DNA from: Lepisosteus oculatus | Lineage: Eukaryota > Chordata > Actinopteri > Semionotiformes > Lepisosteidae | Reading direction: 5' to 3' | Length of the DNA stretch: 64,000 nucleotides | Assembly: GCF_040954835.1 (NCBI RefSeq) | Contig: NC_090723.1 | Coordinates: 10,001 to 74,000, forward strand | Shown here: positions 46,390-57,670 of the stretch, piece by piece | Layout of the letters: every line of letters begins with the position of its first letter | How positions within the stretch are numbered: position 1 is the first letter of the stretch | Position numbers and translations under genes: made by a program | The notes under the pieces: generated by a model | The model's input: only the letters and a program-made list of their open reading frames with translations | What the model was told of the DNA's origin: nothing | The model's database searches: none

Positions 46390-48490
46390 TTTAATCAACT
46401 CCAAACAGACAGCACCCCAGGAACAAGACCCATGAGAACAGGGGCAGAGTATGCAGACTCCATACAGACAGCACCCCAGGAAACCAAACCCATGAGAACA
46501 GGGGCAGAGCATGCAGACTCCACACAGACAGCACCCCAGGACACCAGACCCATGAGAACAGGGGCAGAGCATGCAGACTGCACACAGACAGCACCCCAGG
46601 AACCAGACCCATGAGAACACAGGCAGAGCATGCAGACTCCACACAGACAGCACCCCAGCACACCAGTCCCATGCGAACAGGGGCAGAGCATGCAGACTCC
46701 ACACAGACAGCACCCCAGGACACCAGACCCATGATAACAGGGGCAGAGCATGCAGATTTCACACAGACAGCACCCCAGGAAACCAGACCAATGAGAACAG
46801 GGGCAGAGCATGCAGACTCCACCCCAGGAAACCAGACCCATGAGAACAGGGGGCAGAGCATGCAGACTCCACACAGACAGCACCCCAGGAAACTGAACCC
46901 ATGAGAACAGGGGCAGAGAAAGCAGACTCCACACAGACAGCACCCCAGGAACAGGACCCATGAGAAAAGGAGCAGAGCATACAGACTCCACACACACAGC
47001 ACCCCAGGAAACCAGACCCATGAGAACAGGGGCAGAGCATGCAGACTCCACACAGACAGACCCCCAGGACACCAGACCCATGATTACAGGGGCAGAGCAT
47101 GCAGACTCCACACAGACAGCACCCCAGGACACCAGACCCATGATTACAGGGGCAGAGCATGCAAACTCCACACAGACAGTACCCCAGGAAACTGAACCCA
47201 TGAGAACAGGGGCATAGCATGCAGACTCCAAACAGACAGCACCCCAGGACACCAGACCAATGAGAACAAGGGCAGAGCATGTAGACTCCACACAGACAGT
47301 ACCCCGGGACACCAGACCCATGAAAACTGGGGCAGAGCATGCAGACTCCACACAGACAGCACCCCGGGACACCAGACCCATGAGAACTGGGGCAGAGCAT
47401 GCAGACTCCACACAGACAGCACCCCAGGAGACCAGACCCCTGAGAACAGGGGCAGAGCATGCAGACTCCACACAGACAGCACCCCAGGAAACCAGACCAA
47501 TGAGAACAGGGGCAGAGCATGCAGACTCCACACAGACAGTACCCCGGGACATCAGACCCATGAGAACAGGGGCAGAGCATGCAGAATCCACCCCAGGAAA
47601 CTGAACCCATGAGAACAGGGGGCAGAGCATGCAGACTCCACACAGACAGCACCCCAGGAAACTGAACCCATGAGAACAGGGGCAGAGCAGGCAGACTCCA
47701 CACAGACAGCACCCCAGGAAACCAGACCCATGACAACGGGGCAGAGCATGCAGACTCCACACAGACAGCACCCCAGGAACAGGACCCATGAGAACAGGGG
47801 CAGAGCATGCAGACTCCACACAGACAGCACCCCAGGAAACCAGACCCATGAGAACAGGAGCAGCGCATGCAGACTCCACACAGACGGCACCCCAGGACAC
47901 CAGACCCATGATTACAGGGGCAGAGCATGCAGACTCCACACAGACAGCACCCCAGGACACCAGACCCATGATTACAGGGGCAGAGCATGCAGACTCCACA
48001 CAGACAGCACCCCAGGACACCAGACCCATGATTACAGGGGCAGAGCATGCAGATTCCACACAGACAGTATCCCAGGAAACTGAACCCATGAGAACAGGGG
48101 AAGAGCATGCAGACTCCACACAGACAGCACCCCAGGAAACCAGACCCATGACAACGAGGCAGAGCATGCAGACTCCACACAGACAGCACCCCAGGAAACC
48201 AGACCCATGAGAACAGGGACAGAGCATGCAGACTCCACACAGACAGCACCCCATGAACAGGACCCATGAGAACACAGGCAGAGCATGCAGACTCCACACA
48301 GACAGCGCCCCATGAACAGGAACCTTGAGAACACAGGCAGATTATGCAAACTCCACACAGACAGCACCCCAGGAAACTGAACCCATGAGAACAGGGGCAG
48401 AGCATGCAGACTCCACACAGACAGCACCCCAGGACACCAGACCCATGAGAACAGGGGCAGAGTATGCAGACTCCACACAGACAACACCAC
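46390..48490. repeat. 60-base minisatellite derived from a SINE body
   Basis: About 35 units built from GCAGACTCCACACAGACAGC, ACCCCAGGA, ACCAGACCCATGAGAACA and GGGGCAGAGCAT. The reverse complement of a unit matches the SINE body at 63040-63075 (GGGGTGCTGTCTGTGTGGAG). Sixty is divisible by three and the unit lacks stops in several frames, which produces long false frames, including one of 634 codons on the minus strand (46395-48299). Confidence 0.95.
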
Positions 48491-48535
48491 AGGAACTAAA
48501 TCCAGGCTCCCAGCGCTGCCACCCACTGCGCCGCC
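48490..48535 (-). mobile_element. tRNA-derived SINE head at the end of the 60-base array
   Basis: Reverse complement reads GCGGCGCAGTGGGTGGCAG (A-box region) and GAGCCTGGATTTAGTTCC (B box), continuing straight into the 60-base repeat. So the array is the body of this SINE. Confidence 0.7.
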
Positions 48536-48960
48536 GTCTCTCAGCTTTTCACCTCCACCTGCAGATCATGACGCGACCGGAGACCGGAGACTCCTCACTC
48601 CTGCAGTAACACACCCCAGCAGGAGGAGGCGCCGACGGACTCGCTCATGGTGCAGTGATGTGCGGTGAGCGGTGTGAGGCTGGTGTCCAGCGCTGATGTG
48701 TCCCTGATAGTCCTGTCCCACAGCCTGCGAGTCACCGTTTCTTCCACAAAATACTCCAGCCAGCGCTTTTTAGACTCAAGTTTCTTAAGTTTCTGTTTTT
48801 CTCGCAGATTAGATCAAAAAAGCCGCCTGTTGACCTGCTGGAGGTCAGACCCGCTCCGGCAACAACTACTGCAGCTCCGTTGCCCCGGCAACCACGTTTT
48901 ATTTAACAAAGTAAAATAAACACCGGAGAAAAGTTTGCAAACAAGACAAGAGAGCTCAGA
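48520..48960. repeat. CpG-rich X-box block, copy A
   Basis: Nearly identical to 63640-64000 and clearly related to 56475-56850 and 57000-57400. Landmarks: GACGCGACCGGAGACCGG, GAGGCGCCGACGGACTCGC, CACAAAATACTCCAGCCAGC and the palindrome GTTGCCCCGGCAAC. CpG density is far above the left half of the window. Confidence 0.8.
48879..48892. promoter_or_regulatory. RFX-type X-box palindrome (copy A)
   Basis: GTTGCCCCGGCAAC is a perfect inverted repeat of GTTGCC with a two-base spacer, matching the known RFX X-box form GTTRCC-N-GGYAAC. Function here is inferred from sequence only. Confidence 0.55.
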
Positions 48961-49240
48961 AACCCACAGACACGACGGCAGTGGGTTTTGTTTCTGTGTC
49001 GAGTGGATAAACCAGGCAGGACGAGCGCTGCAAACACACTCGAGTACACATAACACAATCAGGGGTACACAAGACTCCTGCTTTTTACACAAACAGGTTC
49101 AACAGGTCAATAAAGAGCAGGTCGGCACAGCTGTCATGATGTCTCATTTACAAAGAGTCTGAAGATTTGCTCGTCTCTTCCCAGAGCAGCTTCACTCCGG
49201 AGAGCAAGGAACAGCTCCTGCCGAGTCCGTCTTGTAAAAC

Positions 49241-49402
49241 AGACATAGAAATCCGCGACACGGTAAATACACTGACATTGTATAATTAATTCTGATGCTC
49301 AATCAAATCTGCGGAACACGTGCGGAGCGCAGTCCAGAACACAATAAAGACTACATTTCCCACAAGCCCTGTGGCGACTTCCTTTTGACGTAATCGATTC
49401 GC
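49241..49402. repeat. ZNF143/CRE-like block, copy 1
   Basis: Shares AATTAATTCTGATG, TCAATCAAATC, ACTACATTTCCCACAAGC (49350-49367) and TGACGTAA (49386-49393) with the blocks at 51155 and 57500. The ACTACA...CCCA motif resembles the ZNF143 (Staf) consensus; the CRE palindrome is altered at one base here. Confidence 0.65.
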
Positions 49403-50146
49403 GTCTTTTTATTTTTAATTATAACAACAATACATGCCATAAAAACAAGAATACATATAACACAGAGTATAGTCAGGGGTACATACGATAATACATGTAC
49501 ATGTTATGGAAAAAGATTAAACAAGTAATCTTGTTTAATAGTAAACAAAAGCAGATGAGGTCCGTACATGTTTCAAATTGTCTGTACAGACGCATTTCCA
49601 TCCGTTTTAAAGTGTTTAAACATGGGTCTCCTCTCACAGCATTTCGTTAATTATTATGAAGTATCATATTTTTTTAAATACAAACGATATTTTCATATTA
49701 CTTTCAATAGGTTTAAAATGTAGTATTATTTAACTTCTTTAAAAGTAATGTCAATATTAGTTTCCTTCTTTACGTTATCTTTCAGAGTTGCTGTCACAAA
49801 CGTCACAGTTATCATCTGTATTGATTTTCAATCTCTGCACAACGAGGATCTGTACAGAGGCGCTATTGGACTCGCCGCCATAGACTCGTGTATCTCTGTC
49901 GCCGCCCAGTGGACATTTCTCGAAAGTGCAGTTCTTTTTAACTTTTTATGGTAGCAATAAAAATAGATACAATACAAACAAGAGTATATTTATAGCACAT
50001 CAATAATACCATCAGGGGTACATAGTATAATATATTTACACTTCTGAAAAAAAGATTAAACCAGGTTAATAAAGATAAGGGCTGATATAGTCTGTAAATA
50101 CACTTTTACATCTATTTAAAATGTTCTAACGAAGCTGCCTGAGGAA
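49403..50146. repeat. AT-rich duplicate (partner 57670-58120)
   Basis: Shares AATACATGTACAT, GGTCTCCTCTCACA, ACAAACGATATTTTCAT, GTGTATCTCTGTCGCC and CAGTGGACATTTCTCG with 57670-58120. A second internal copy of the TCAGGGGTACATA segment occurs at 50010-50050. No gene seen. Confidence 0.7.
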
Positions 50147-50395
50147 AGAACTTACTGTTTTGATTACATGAATCAGAGATTGTGACTCTGCCTTTAGCTT
50201 CCCATTCCTTCCAAACAATTTCAATTTCACACCTCTGGTTGTGCCAGAGGGTCCCCAGCACTGCTGTCACCTCTTCTGTACTCCTCCTATGCTAACAGCT
50301 GTGTATCTACTGCTGACTCCGTGAAAGGAATCAAGACTCCAGATGATCCCACCCAAATAAAAAAAAAATTCTGGAGTGGAAGGAGGTCTCTGCTT
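50147..50395. repeat. Segmental duplicate, copy 2 (partner 46015-46385)
   Basis: Matches the left copy at both ends but lacks its LINE-related middle. The flank immediately right differs from the 60-base array that follows copy 1. Confidence 0.75.
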
Positions 50396-50399
50396 TAGT

Positions 50400-51150
50400 C
50401 GGCTGGTGCCGTGAAAACAACCTCTAACTCTATATAACTCCAACTGCCTGTGTCTCAGGAAGCCCTGGTCCGTTTGTAATGGAAAACCATTGAGAGCACT
50501 AGAATGACTGATTTCCATCTTCACTCTAGGTCACTGTGCTGAACAGCACATTACTGTATTCTGCATATGATATGTCTGTTATTTACACCTTTTCTTTCTC
50601 ACTTTGTCTCTCTGTCCGTTTGGATCAGGTATTTGGAGAGCACCACCACACCAGCCAAACTACCCAAACAGTTGCTTAGGCACTCAAGTGGACTTGATCA
50701 AATTAAACTTTCCAACCTAAACAGGAAAATGACAGTTTAAATGGATTCTGCTGCCTTATTAATCATATTTCTCTTCTAAATTCTTTTAAAATAAAAACAA
50801 ATATTTCTGACATGATACACACAAATAGCTATTTTTATACTTTCTGGTTATATTTCAATCTTATAAATGAAGCATTTCTTTCCTGCGGTTTGAGGTTGTT
50901 AAAGAGAAAGACCCCATACTATCACAACCCCCTTTACAGGCTGGTGAAAGAGGTGAAATGAAGTAGCGGAGGTGTAATTGAGTCGGACGGCAAACTGTCA
51001 CCTGCTGCTTGCCAGGACAGGAATCTTACAAAGGTCCACTCCTCCCAGGAGGGTCACAGTAACAATGATGATGAGTAACACGAATGATTACAGTTCAGGG
51101 CCCCAGCACTGCCACCCACTAAAATAAACATGACACACAAGAGAACCCAC
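50400..51150. other. Gene-free interval
   Basis: No gene seen. ACCCCATACTATCACAACCCC near 50912 recurs (as ACCCCATACTATTAAAACCCC) near 56302, marking another duplicated scrap. Confidence 0.4.
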
Positions 51151-51154
51151 AAGA

Positions 51155-51330
51155 CAGTCATGGAAATCCATGACACGATAAACACGCTGAAATGGTACAA
51201 TATAATTAATTCTGATGTTCAATCAAATCACCGAAACACGTGGGCAGTGCGGGCCAGAGAACTACAGAAACTACATTACCCATACGCCCTGTGGGCGACT
51301 TCCTTCTGACGTCATCGACTCGCGCCTTTT
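51155..51330. repeat. ZNF143/CRE-like block, copy 2
   Basis: Carries ACTACATTACCCATACGC (51270-51287) and a perfect CRE palindrome TGACGTCA (51307-51314), followed by CGACTCGCGCC. Confidence 0.65.
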
Positions 51331-51392
51331 GAATGTTATTTTAATTTTGGGTTTATTGTATTTATTTTGTATTTTGTATCCATGTACAATAC

Positions 51393-51411
51393 ATTCATTC
51401 ATTCATTCATT
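51393..51411. repeat. (ATTC)n microsatellite
   Basis: Five near-perfect ATTC units in an AT-rich context. Confidence 0.9.
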
Positions 51412-51529
51412 ACTCTTGTTTGCAATGCAATGTATTCTTTGCATTCTTTGCTGTTGAAAATGCTTAAATATATTTAAAATTAAAATAACGTATTAATACG
51501 AACATTACTATCGGTATTTTAATTAAAAA

Positions 51530-51690
51530 AACTTTCGGTGAAATTTTGCTGAATGACCACCAAGCGGCGCCATTGGCACATTATTGTAAGAATAATCATT
51601 TCTAAGAAATTTTCCAGTTTAATTCCACGGACCGGCCATCAGAGGGGCACTTTACTCGTCCTGCTGCTTCTGTTGAATTAATAATTGCTT
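51530..51690. repeat. Duplicated block, copy 2 (partner 41090-41275)
   Basis: Same landmarks as the left copy, including GGCGCCATTG and TTTAATTCCACGGACCGGCC. The pair is about 10.4 kb apart, in the same orientation as the duplicated LINE that follows each. Confidence 0.7.
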
Positions 51691-52082
51691 AAATTATTGT
51701 CTGGTTAAATTGTCTGGTGGTAAGTATTTGTAATATAGGATTGCTCATGTCTGATCTGGAACACGAGATGGAAGTTTAACATGTGTGATTCACTGAGGTG
51801 GAGGGGTGGGAAATGACTGAAAGAAGTCTTGCCATGCTGTATTATTAATAGTAGTAGCATTGTATTGTATTGTCATATTGTCATATTAACACAAATCCTC
51901 AGACTCACTAACATCTCCAATAGAACGACAATCTCACACATCAAATATTAGAGGACCCTTCCTTTATACCTAAAAGCTTTCAGTTGTTGGACAATGAAAA
52001 GAGTGCTTGCAGGAATCTAATTACTGTTGTTATAAACTCATTACAAGCTAATTGTCTCATTTCTTTTTTTTCTTTCTTCTCT

Positions 52083-52709
52083 TTTCAGCAGCAAATAAAC
52101 CCATTACTTGATCCCTTACATTTCAAAACGCTCTGTATCAAACCAACAAATCGTTCATAAATTTAAACCATGTTTTTGAGAAACTAGCCTTAAAATCAAA
52201 ATGACTACATTCATATGAAACACACTCAGAAACAATATCAAATGGTTTGATACAGAGTGCAGAAACAACTGAAGAGAACTACCAGAACTAAAACAACACC
52301 ACACCACTCTGAACTGCGCCTCAGATACTGTGAGATGGTTAGACACTACATGCACACCCTAAAGAAGATAGGCACATACACAAACAGACAACTCTCAGAC
52401 CACAAAAGGCCTGTAGCCAAGACACAGTCAACAACGCTTGACCCAACTGGAGCTCAGACCTGCAGCAAAGCCTGCTCAAACTCCTCAACCTCGTCCTGAC
52501 GGCCGGCTGTTTCCCTGAGGCCTGGAATCAAGGACTGATCACGCCCGTCTGTAAGAATGGAGACAGACTCGACCCCAACAGGTACCGGGGCTTCAGTCTT
52601 GAATATCTGATAACCGGCCCTCCTTACTGAGCACAATGTCCTGCATTAGAGTCAGACTGGCTTCCTACCAAACCGCCACACATCCCATCACATTCACACC
52701 TGGGCTCTG
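52083..52709 (+). pseudogene. LINE ORF2 relic, right duplicate: RT N-terminal part
   Basis: About 9.8 kb downstream of its near-identical partner at 42310. Differences from it are few (for example GGTTAGACACT versus GGTTGGACACT), and a 30-odd base deletion after GGGGCTTCAGT. The RT segment LITPVCKNGDRLDPNRYRGF is present. Confidence 0.75.
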
Positions 52710-53062
52710 ATGGCCCATCTGGACCCAGAACAGCAGAGCCTGGCACTGCTGGAGCAGCACTGTCAGACCCGGGCACTGCCAGCCCATCTGGACCCAGAAC
52801 AGCAGAGCCTGGCACTGCTAGGGCAGTACTGTCACACCTGGGCACTGCCAGCCCATCTGGACCCAGAACAGCAGAGCCTGGCACTGCTGGAGCAGGACTG
52901 TCAGACCTGGGCACTGCCAGTCAATCTGGACCCAGAACAGCAGAGCCTGGCACTGCTGGAGCAGGACTGTCAGACCTGGGCACTGCCAGCCCATCTGGAC
53001 CCAGAACAGCAGAGCCTGGCACTGCTGGAGCAGGACTGTCACACCTGGGCACTGCCAGTCAA
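52710..53062 (+). repeat. 69-base minisatellite inside LINE RT, right array
   Basis: Five full units in uninterrupted frame, varying at few positions (LLEQHC, LLGQYC, LLEQDC). The array runs in frame into intact LINE sequence (NLDKTRVMVF), so the unit is the RT segment just after the YADD box, where related LINEs have a single L..LLEQ.CQTWAL..N stretch. Confidence 0.9.
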
Positions 53063-53543
53063 TCTGGACAAGACCAGAGTTATGGTTTTCCAGGAGAAAG
53101 CCAGACCTCAGGGAAACGGGTACAAATTCACACTGAACAACAACACATTGGAGCACACATCCAGCTACACATATCTCGGTCTCACCATCAGCTCTTCTGG
53201 GAGTTTTGACCTGGCAGTGAAGGCACTGAGGGAGAAGGCACTCAGGGCTTTCTACGCAATAAGAAGGAGGCTCTTCAATGTCAACCCACCAACAAGAATT
53301 TGGCTCCAAATATCTGAAAGTGTAATCCAACCCATTGCCCTATACGGCAGTGAAGTGTGGGGTCCCCTCACAGACCAGGAGTACACTCTGTAGAAACTCC
53401 TCCTTGCGCAGAGAAAAACAGCTAACAGCGAGTGCAGGGCTGAATTAGGCCAGTACCCACTATTGGTAAACATACAGAACAGAGTAATCAAACACTTGTT
53501 ACACCTGAGAAACAGAGGCCACAATTCATACCACCACTAGGCC
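53063..53543 (+). pseudogene. LINE ORF2 C-terminal part, right duplicate
   Basis: The frame shows LDKTRVMVFQEKARPQGNGY, SSYTYLGLTISSSGSF, ALREKALRAFYAIRRRLFN and VIQPIALYGSEVWGPLTD, the signature of fish LINE ORF2 after the RT palm. One stop at 53391 interrupts; the frame then continues (AQRKTANSECRAELG) to about 53540. Better preserved than the left duplicate. Confidence 0.85.
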
Positions 53544-53559
53544 CTGCTGATCCCAGAGT

Positions 53560-53896
53560 ACAGCTGGTCTTGACACCAGTCAGTCTCAGGACAGCACAGC
53601 TGCAGCAACACCAATCACAATCATCCAAATGCGGAGGGGACTGCAGTCCAGAGAAACCCAGCATTTGACAAGGACTGGAGGCCATTTCGCACCACAACTG
53701 TAGAACAGGATTCTTTCTGCACACCCAGTACTGGGGGCTGTGTCGGAGGCTCCTCACCAGAAGAGACTTGCATTCCTGTTGGCTCCTCTCGTTCTGTGAT
53801 GATTTTAGACGTCGAATCGGGCAGGAGGCAGGCGCTCTTCGGGAGCTCTCGTCCCGTGCTATAACTCGGACCACGCGATGGCACAATTGCTTCCTA
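53560..53896. repeat. LINE-associated duplicate scrap
   Basis: 53630-53670 (GGAGGGGACTGCAGTCCAG) recurs at 46150-46185. The rest has no recognisable gene. Confidence 0.45.
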
Positions 53897-54143
53897 CATC
53901 GAAACAGAAACTTCAAACAACAAACCCCAACAAGAAATCTGTGCACACTTGGACTCCTGCTGCAGCTGAGGAGCTGTCACGCACACACCTCCTGTGTGGG
54001 TAGTGTTGGCCGTAGGACCTGTTGTTCACAGAGAGAAAAAATACACCATAGCAAGTCAGCACTCAAACAAACCAAAAGGCCAGTTTTATTGAAGTTGACG
54101 CAGCTGGCCACACAAACACTCACTGCGTCTCTTCACCAGGTAT
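53897..54143. repeat. 247-base recent duplicate, copy 1
   Basis: From ACAGAAACTTCAAACAACAA to CTTCACCAGGTATC, matching 63077-63322 with two base differences by eye. The flanks differ on both sides. Confidence 0.9.
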
Positions 54144-54149
54144 CAGAAA

Positions 54150-55020
54150 CAAAATAAAGGAACAATCTTTTTATCATATCCACTCGCACCTTGCTCTCAT
54201 TTCCAGACTCCTAACTTACCACTCCCAACAAACCCCACTGCTCACAACACCCTTTAAATAGGATTTGGCCCGTACCACTATGGATACAATAGGTGTAAAA
54301 CAGAAAATTCAAAAGATAAACAACACACAGCACAGCAGTCCGGACTACTTGGACACACAAATACATGAAACCCTTAACAATTCACAGGACAGACATTCAG
54401 CAGATCGTCTATACCTAGTTGCCATTTTTCGCAATAACATTAGGCTCTGATAACCTCCCCTCTCAGCATTCCAGCAATGTTATGTTCCTCTAGCTAAGCT
54501 TCAGGCATATAACCAGTCTCCTATCTGATTGCAACCTTTTGACCTTTCTGAGGATCCCTCAGAACAAATAGACACTGGAGTCTCCTCTCATGCAGTGCTG
54601 TTAAGACTTAAGCTAGTGGCATCCTACACTATGCTTTGTTCCTTTAGGACCATTTCTCTAAAAATAGTGTTCTCTACCTTTTGTTTCCTCTCCTGTCCAT
54701 AGCTGGAACAACTGTTTGCTAACAAAGACTGTTTATCTGTCTGGAAAGGTCTCCAAACTGTTACCAATTACAAAAGAAAATCCCCTCAGATACATCTTGA
54801 TCACTCTCTACCAGATAACACATTTTACAGCAGGCCTGAAACACAAAGGATCTCCAACGACCTTGTCCATGGCAGTCTCGCAACTCGTCCAAATAATTCA
54901 CATCCTGGGGATGAGCTATTGTCCCCCACTCAACTGGAGTGCCACACCCACTCACACTCAATCTCTCACGAAGACTTGACGCCGTTAACAAGTCTTGAGA
55001 ATGCCCTGTGAAGCAAAGAA
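54150..55020. other. Gene-free interval
   Basis: No supported gene, RNA or repeat. The frame at 54716-54979 has no recognisable motif. Confidence 0.4.
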
Positions 55021-55026
55021 CAGGAT

Positions 55027-55260
55027 GTGTTAAGGCTATTCAAAAAGCAAAACTGTAAAAAGGCAGCAGGACCTGACTGTGTATCTCCAGCCACACTACA
55101 GCCCTGTGCTGGCCAACTCGCTCCAATCTTTACAGACGTTTTTAAGCAATCACAGTGCCAGACTGCTTCAAATCTTCTGTTATTGTTCCTGTTCCAAAAA
55201 AGGACACAAGAACCTGCCTTAATGCCTACAGACCCGTCGCACTAACGTCAGAACTGGCGC
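55027..55260 (+). pseudogene. LINE RT fragment, N-terminal palm
   Basis: RLFKKQNCKKAAGPDCVSP and [12 protein letters not shown] are the opening of a CR1/L2-type RT (KAAGPDGV.P). After a frameshift, sequence equivalent to the [10 protein letters not shown] box follows at about 55218-55248. Truncated on both sides. Confidence 0.8.
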
Positions 55261-55299
55261 GTCTTCCCAACACGTTCGTGTCAGAGTGAGGTGACCCCT

Positions 55300-56400
55300 C
55301 ATACAAGAATTATTTCCTGCCTCATATATGACTACGGCACCTAGCAATGCAACAGGTTCTGTTGATCTCCCAGATCCACCAATGCCCACACAGACCAGCG
55401 ACAAGCATGTGTATCGTATAAGTGACCTTTTTATTTTTCTATCCACATTCACCATCAGCCAAAGACACAACGAAAACAGCAGCAACAAAAGGTCCTTCCA
55501 AGGGTCATAATGAATCCAGAGGGACGGCAGTCTTTTCTGTCAAGTACCGAAGAGTGGCCACTCGAACGATTCTTCTTCGTACCTGTAAAGTCTTTGATGG
55601 CCCCAGTGAACGAGAGGCCGGTCCCATTTCCCCAGTTCAGGTTCCACTAGAAATCCTCCCGCGAACTGTATTCCATTCCCCTCAGTTTGGAGCGGCTAGC
55701 CGGGCCGGTTTCTCGCTCCTTGCCTTCAGGTATTAAAAGTCTCTGTACAGTACCTCTGTTCCGATGCCACTGTCTCCCGTGGTCGTCAATCGGTCCTTGC
55801 CTCCGCGAACTCGCGCTCCGCAGCTTCCCTTGTGCTGCCTGTGTCGTCTCCCGGGTCTGGTGGGAATCGGGAGCGCGCTCCGTTCCGGCTCAGATGGTTT
55901 TATTCCTCCCCTCAGCCCATCTCCCTCAGGGGGTTTTCCACTGTCCCTGTCAGAAAGGGGCTTGCCCAGTATTTTACCAGGAGGAAGCTCGTGTGGCTGA
56001 AGAGTGTGAGAGTGCCGAGCTTAGGTGTTATGGGCCCTTATCACTTCTTTGTTCACTCTCCGGGTCGGAGAAACCTGAAAAGAGACAAACGTTGTGAGAC
56101 CATTTATAAGCTCGGTGATCTCGAATTAAACAGAACAATAGCAACACTGTTCTACAAACCTTTCATTGAAAGGGTTTTCAAACACTGTCCCACTTGCTGG
56201 TTTGGCAACATCAGTAGCTGGAATTGAATATACAGCCATTAGTCTGCCTGGCAAAAAACAACCGGTCTCTCCAGTGGTCTGCATACAAGTGAACACACAA
56301 ACCCCATACTATTAAAACCCCCTTTAGGGCACACTCACACCACAACACAATCAACCCGACAGACTCACCAACACTGGACTGCAGAAGCGGCAGGAAACCC
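55300..56400. other. CpG-bearing interval without a recognised gene
   Basis: Three overlapping frames (55687-56097, 55764-56000, 55832-56227) are open, which argues against any one being real. 56098-56170 (ACCATTTATAAGCTCGGTGA) recurs worn at 62921. Origin unknown. Confidence 0.35.
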
Positions 56401-56404
56401 TTGA

Positions 56405-56850
56405 GAACATGAGCAGAGCATGCAAACTCCACACAGACAGCACTCCAGGAAACCAGACACATGAGAACATGTGCAGAGCATGTGCGCCGTCTCTCAGCCT
56501 TTCACCTCCACATGCAGATCAGGACGCGACCGGAGACCGGAGACTCCTCACTCCTGCAGGAGGAGGCGCCGACGGACTCGCTCAGCCCAGCGCTTACATT
56601 TCCCCGACAGTCCTGTCCTACAGCCTGCGACTCACCGCTTCTTCCTTTTCTTCTGCGAAATGTCCACAAAATACTCCAGCCAGCGCCGTTTAGACTAAAG
56701 TTTCGGCTTTGCCAGCTGTCTCCCTCCCGGAGGTCAGATCGCAACAACTTCTGCAGCACCGTTTCCCCAGCAACCACGTTTTATTTAACAAAGTAAAATA
56801 AACACAGGAGAAAAGTTTGCAAACATGCAGGCAGGATGAGCGCTGCAGAC
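56405..56850. repeat. SINE scrap plus X-box block, copy B
   Basis: 56405-56475 holds one 60-base-type unit. 56475-56850 is the X-box block with a shortened middle. Its palindrome is worn to GTTTCCCCAGCAAC (56761-56774). Confidence 0.7.
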
Positions 56851-56884
56851 ACATGCTGCTGCCCGGGTCCGTCTTGTGAAATAA

Positions 56885-57005
56885 ACAGAATTTTGCACCC
56901 CAGGAACTAGACCCACGAGAACATAAGGAGAGCATGCAAACTCCACACACACAGCACCCCAGGAACTAAATCCAGTCTCCCAGCGCTGCCACCCACTGCG
57001 CCGCC
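56885..57005 (-). mobile_element. Unexpanded SINE copy
   Basis: Reverse complement shows the same GCGGCGCAGTGGGTGGCAG head and GGGGTGCTGTGTGTGTGG body found at 48490, but with only about one and a half 60-base units. This is the unexpanded counterpart of the 35-unit array. Confidence 0.7.
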
Positions 57006-57400
57006 GTCTCTCACCTCCACTTGCAGATCATGACGCGACCGGAGACCGGAGACTCCTCACTCCTGCAGTAACACACCCCAGCAGGAGGAGGCGCCGACGG
57101 ACTCGCTCATGGTGCAGTGAGCCCAGCGGTGTGAGGCTGGTGTCCAGCGCTGATATTTACCGACAGCCTGCGACTCACCGTTTCTTCCTTTTCTTCTGCA
57201 CAATGTCCACAAAATACTCCAGCCAGCGCTTTTTAGACTAACGTTTCTGCTTTGCTCGCTGATTAGATTACAAAAGCCGACTGTTTACCTCCTAGAGGTC
57301 AGCTCGCAACAACTTCTGCAGCACCGTTTCCCCGGCAACCACGTTTTATTGACAAAGTAAAATAAACACAGCAGAAAAGTTTGCAAACAAGACGGGAGCT
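57000..57400. repeat. CpG-rich X-box block, copy C
   Basis: Full landmark set, with GTTTCCCCGGCAAC at 57326-57339 in place of the perfect palindrome. It is followed by AACACGACGACAGTG, as copy A is. Confidence 0.75.
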
Positions 57401-57499
57401 AAGAAACACGACGACAGTGTGTTTGCTTTATGTGCCGGGTCGATTAACCAGCGCTGCAGACACGTGAAATACAAGAAAACATACACACAAGGGAACACA

Positions 57500-57670
57500 T
57501 AAGAGAGACAAAGAAATACAAGACACGATAAATACGCTGAAATTGTATTAATATAATTCATTCTAATGTTCAATGAAATCAGCGAAACACATGGGCAGGG
57601 CAGCCCAGTGAACTATAGAGACTACATTACCCATAAGCCCTGTGGGCGACACCATTTTGACGTCATCGAC
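57500..57670. repeat. ZNF143/CRE-like block, copy 3
   Basis: ACTACATTACCCATAAGC at 57621-57638 and a perfect TGACGTCA at 57658-57665. Spacing between the two motifs (about 20 bases) is the same in all three blocks. Confidence 0.65.

Noticed and set aside
46395-48405. Frames of 634 and 548 codons on the minus strand and several on the plus strand
   Set aside because: The 60-base unit has no stop in several frames and 60 is divisible by three, so long frames on both strands are automatic. Sequence is SINE-derived.
46390-48490. CRISPR-like array (regular repeats)
   Set aside because: Units are contiguous without unique spacers, and the source is eukaryotic SINE sequence.
55687-56227. Overlapping 136- and 131-codon plus-strand frames
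   Set aside because: Three frames are open at once in GC-rich DNA, and none shows a domain, signal or exon boundary.
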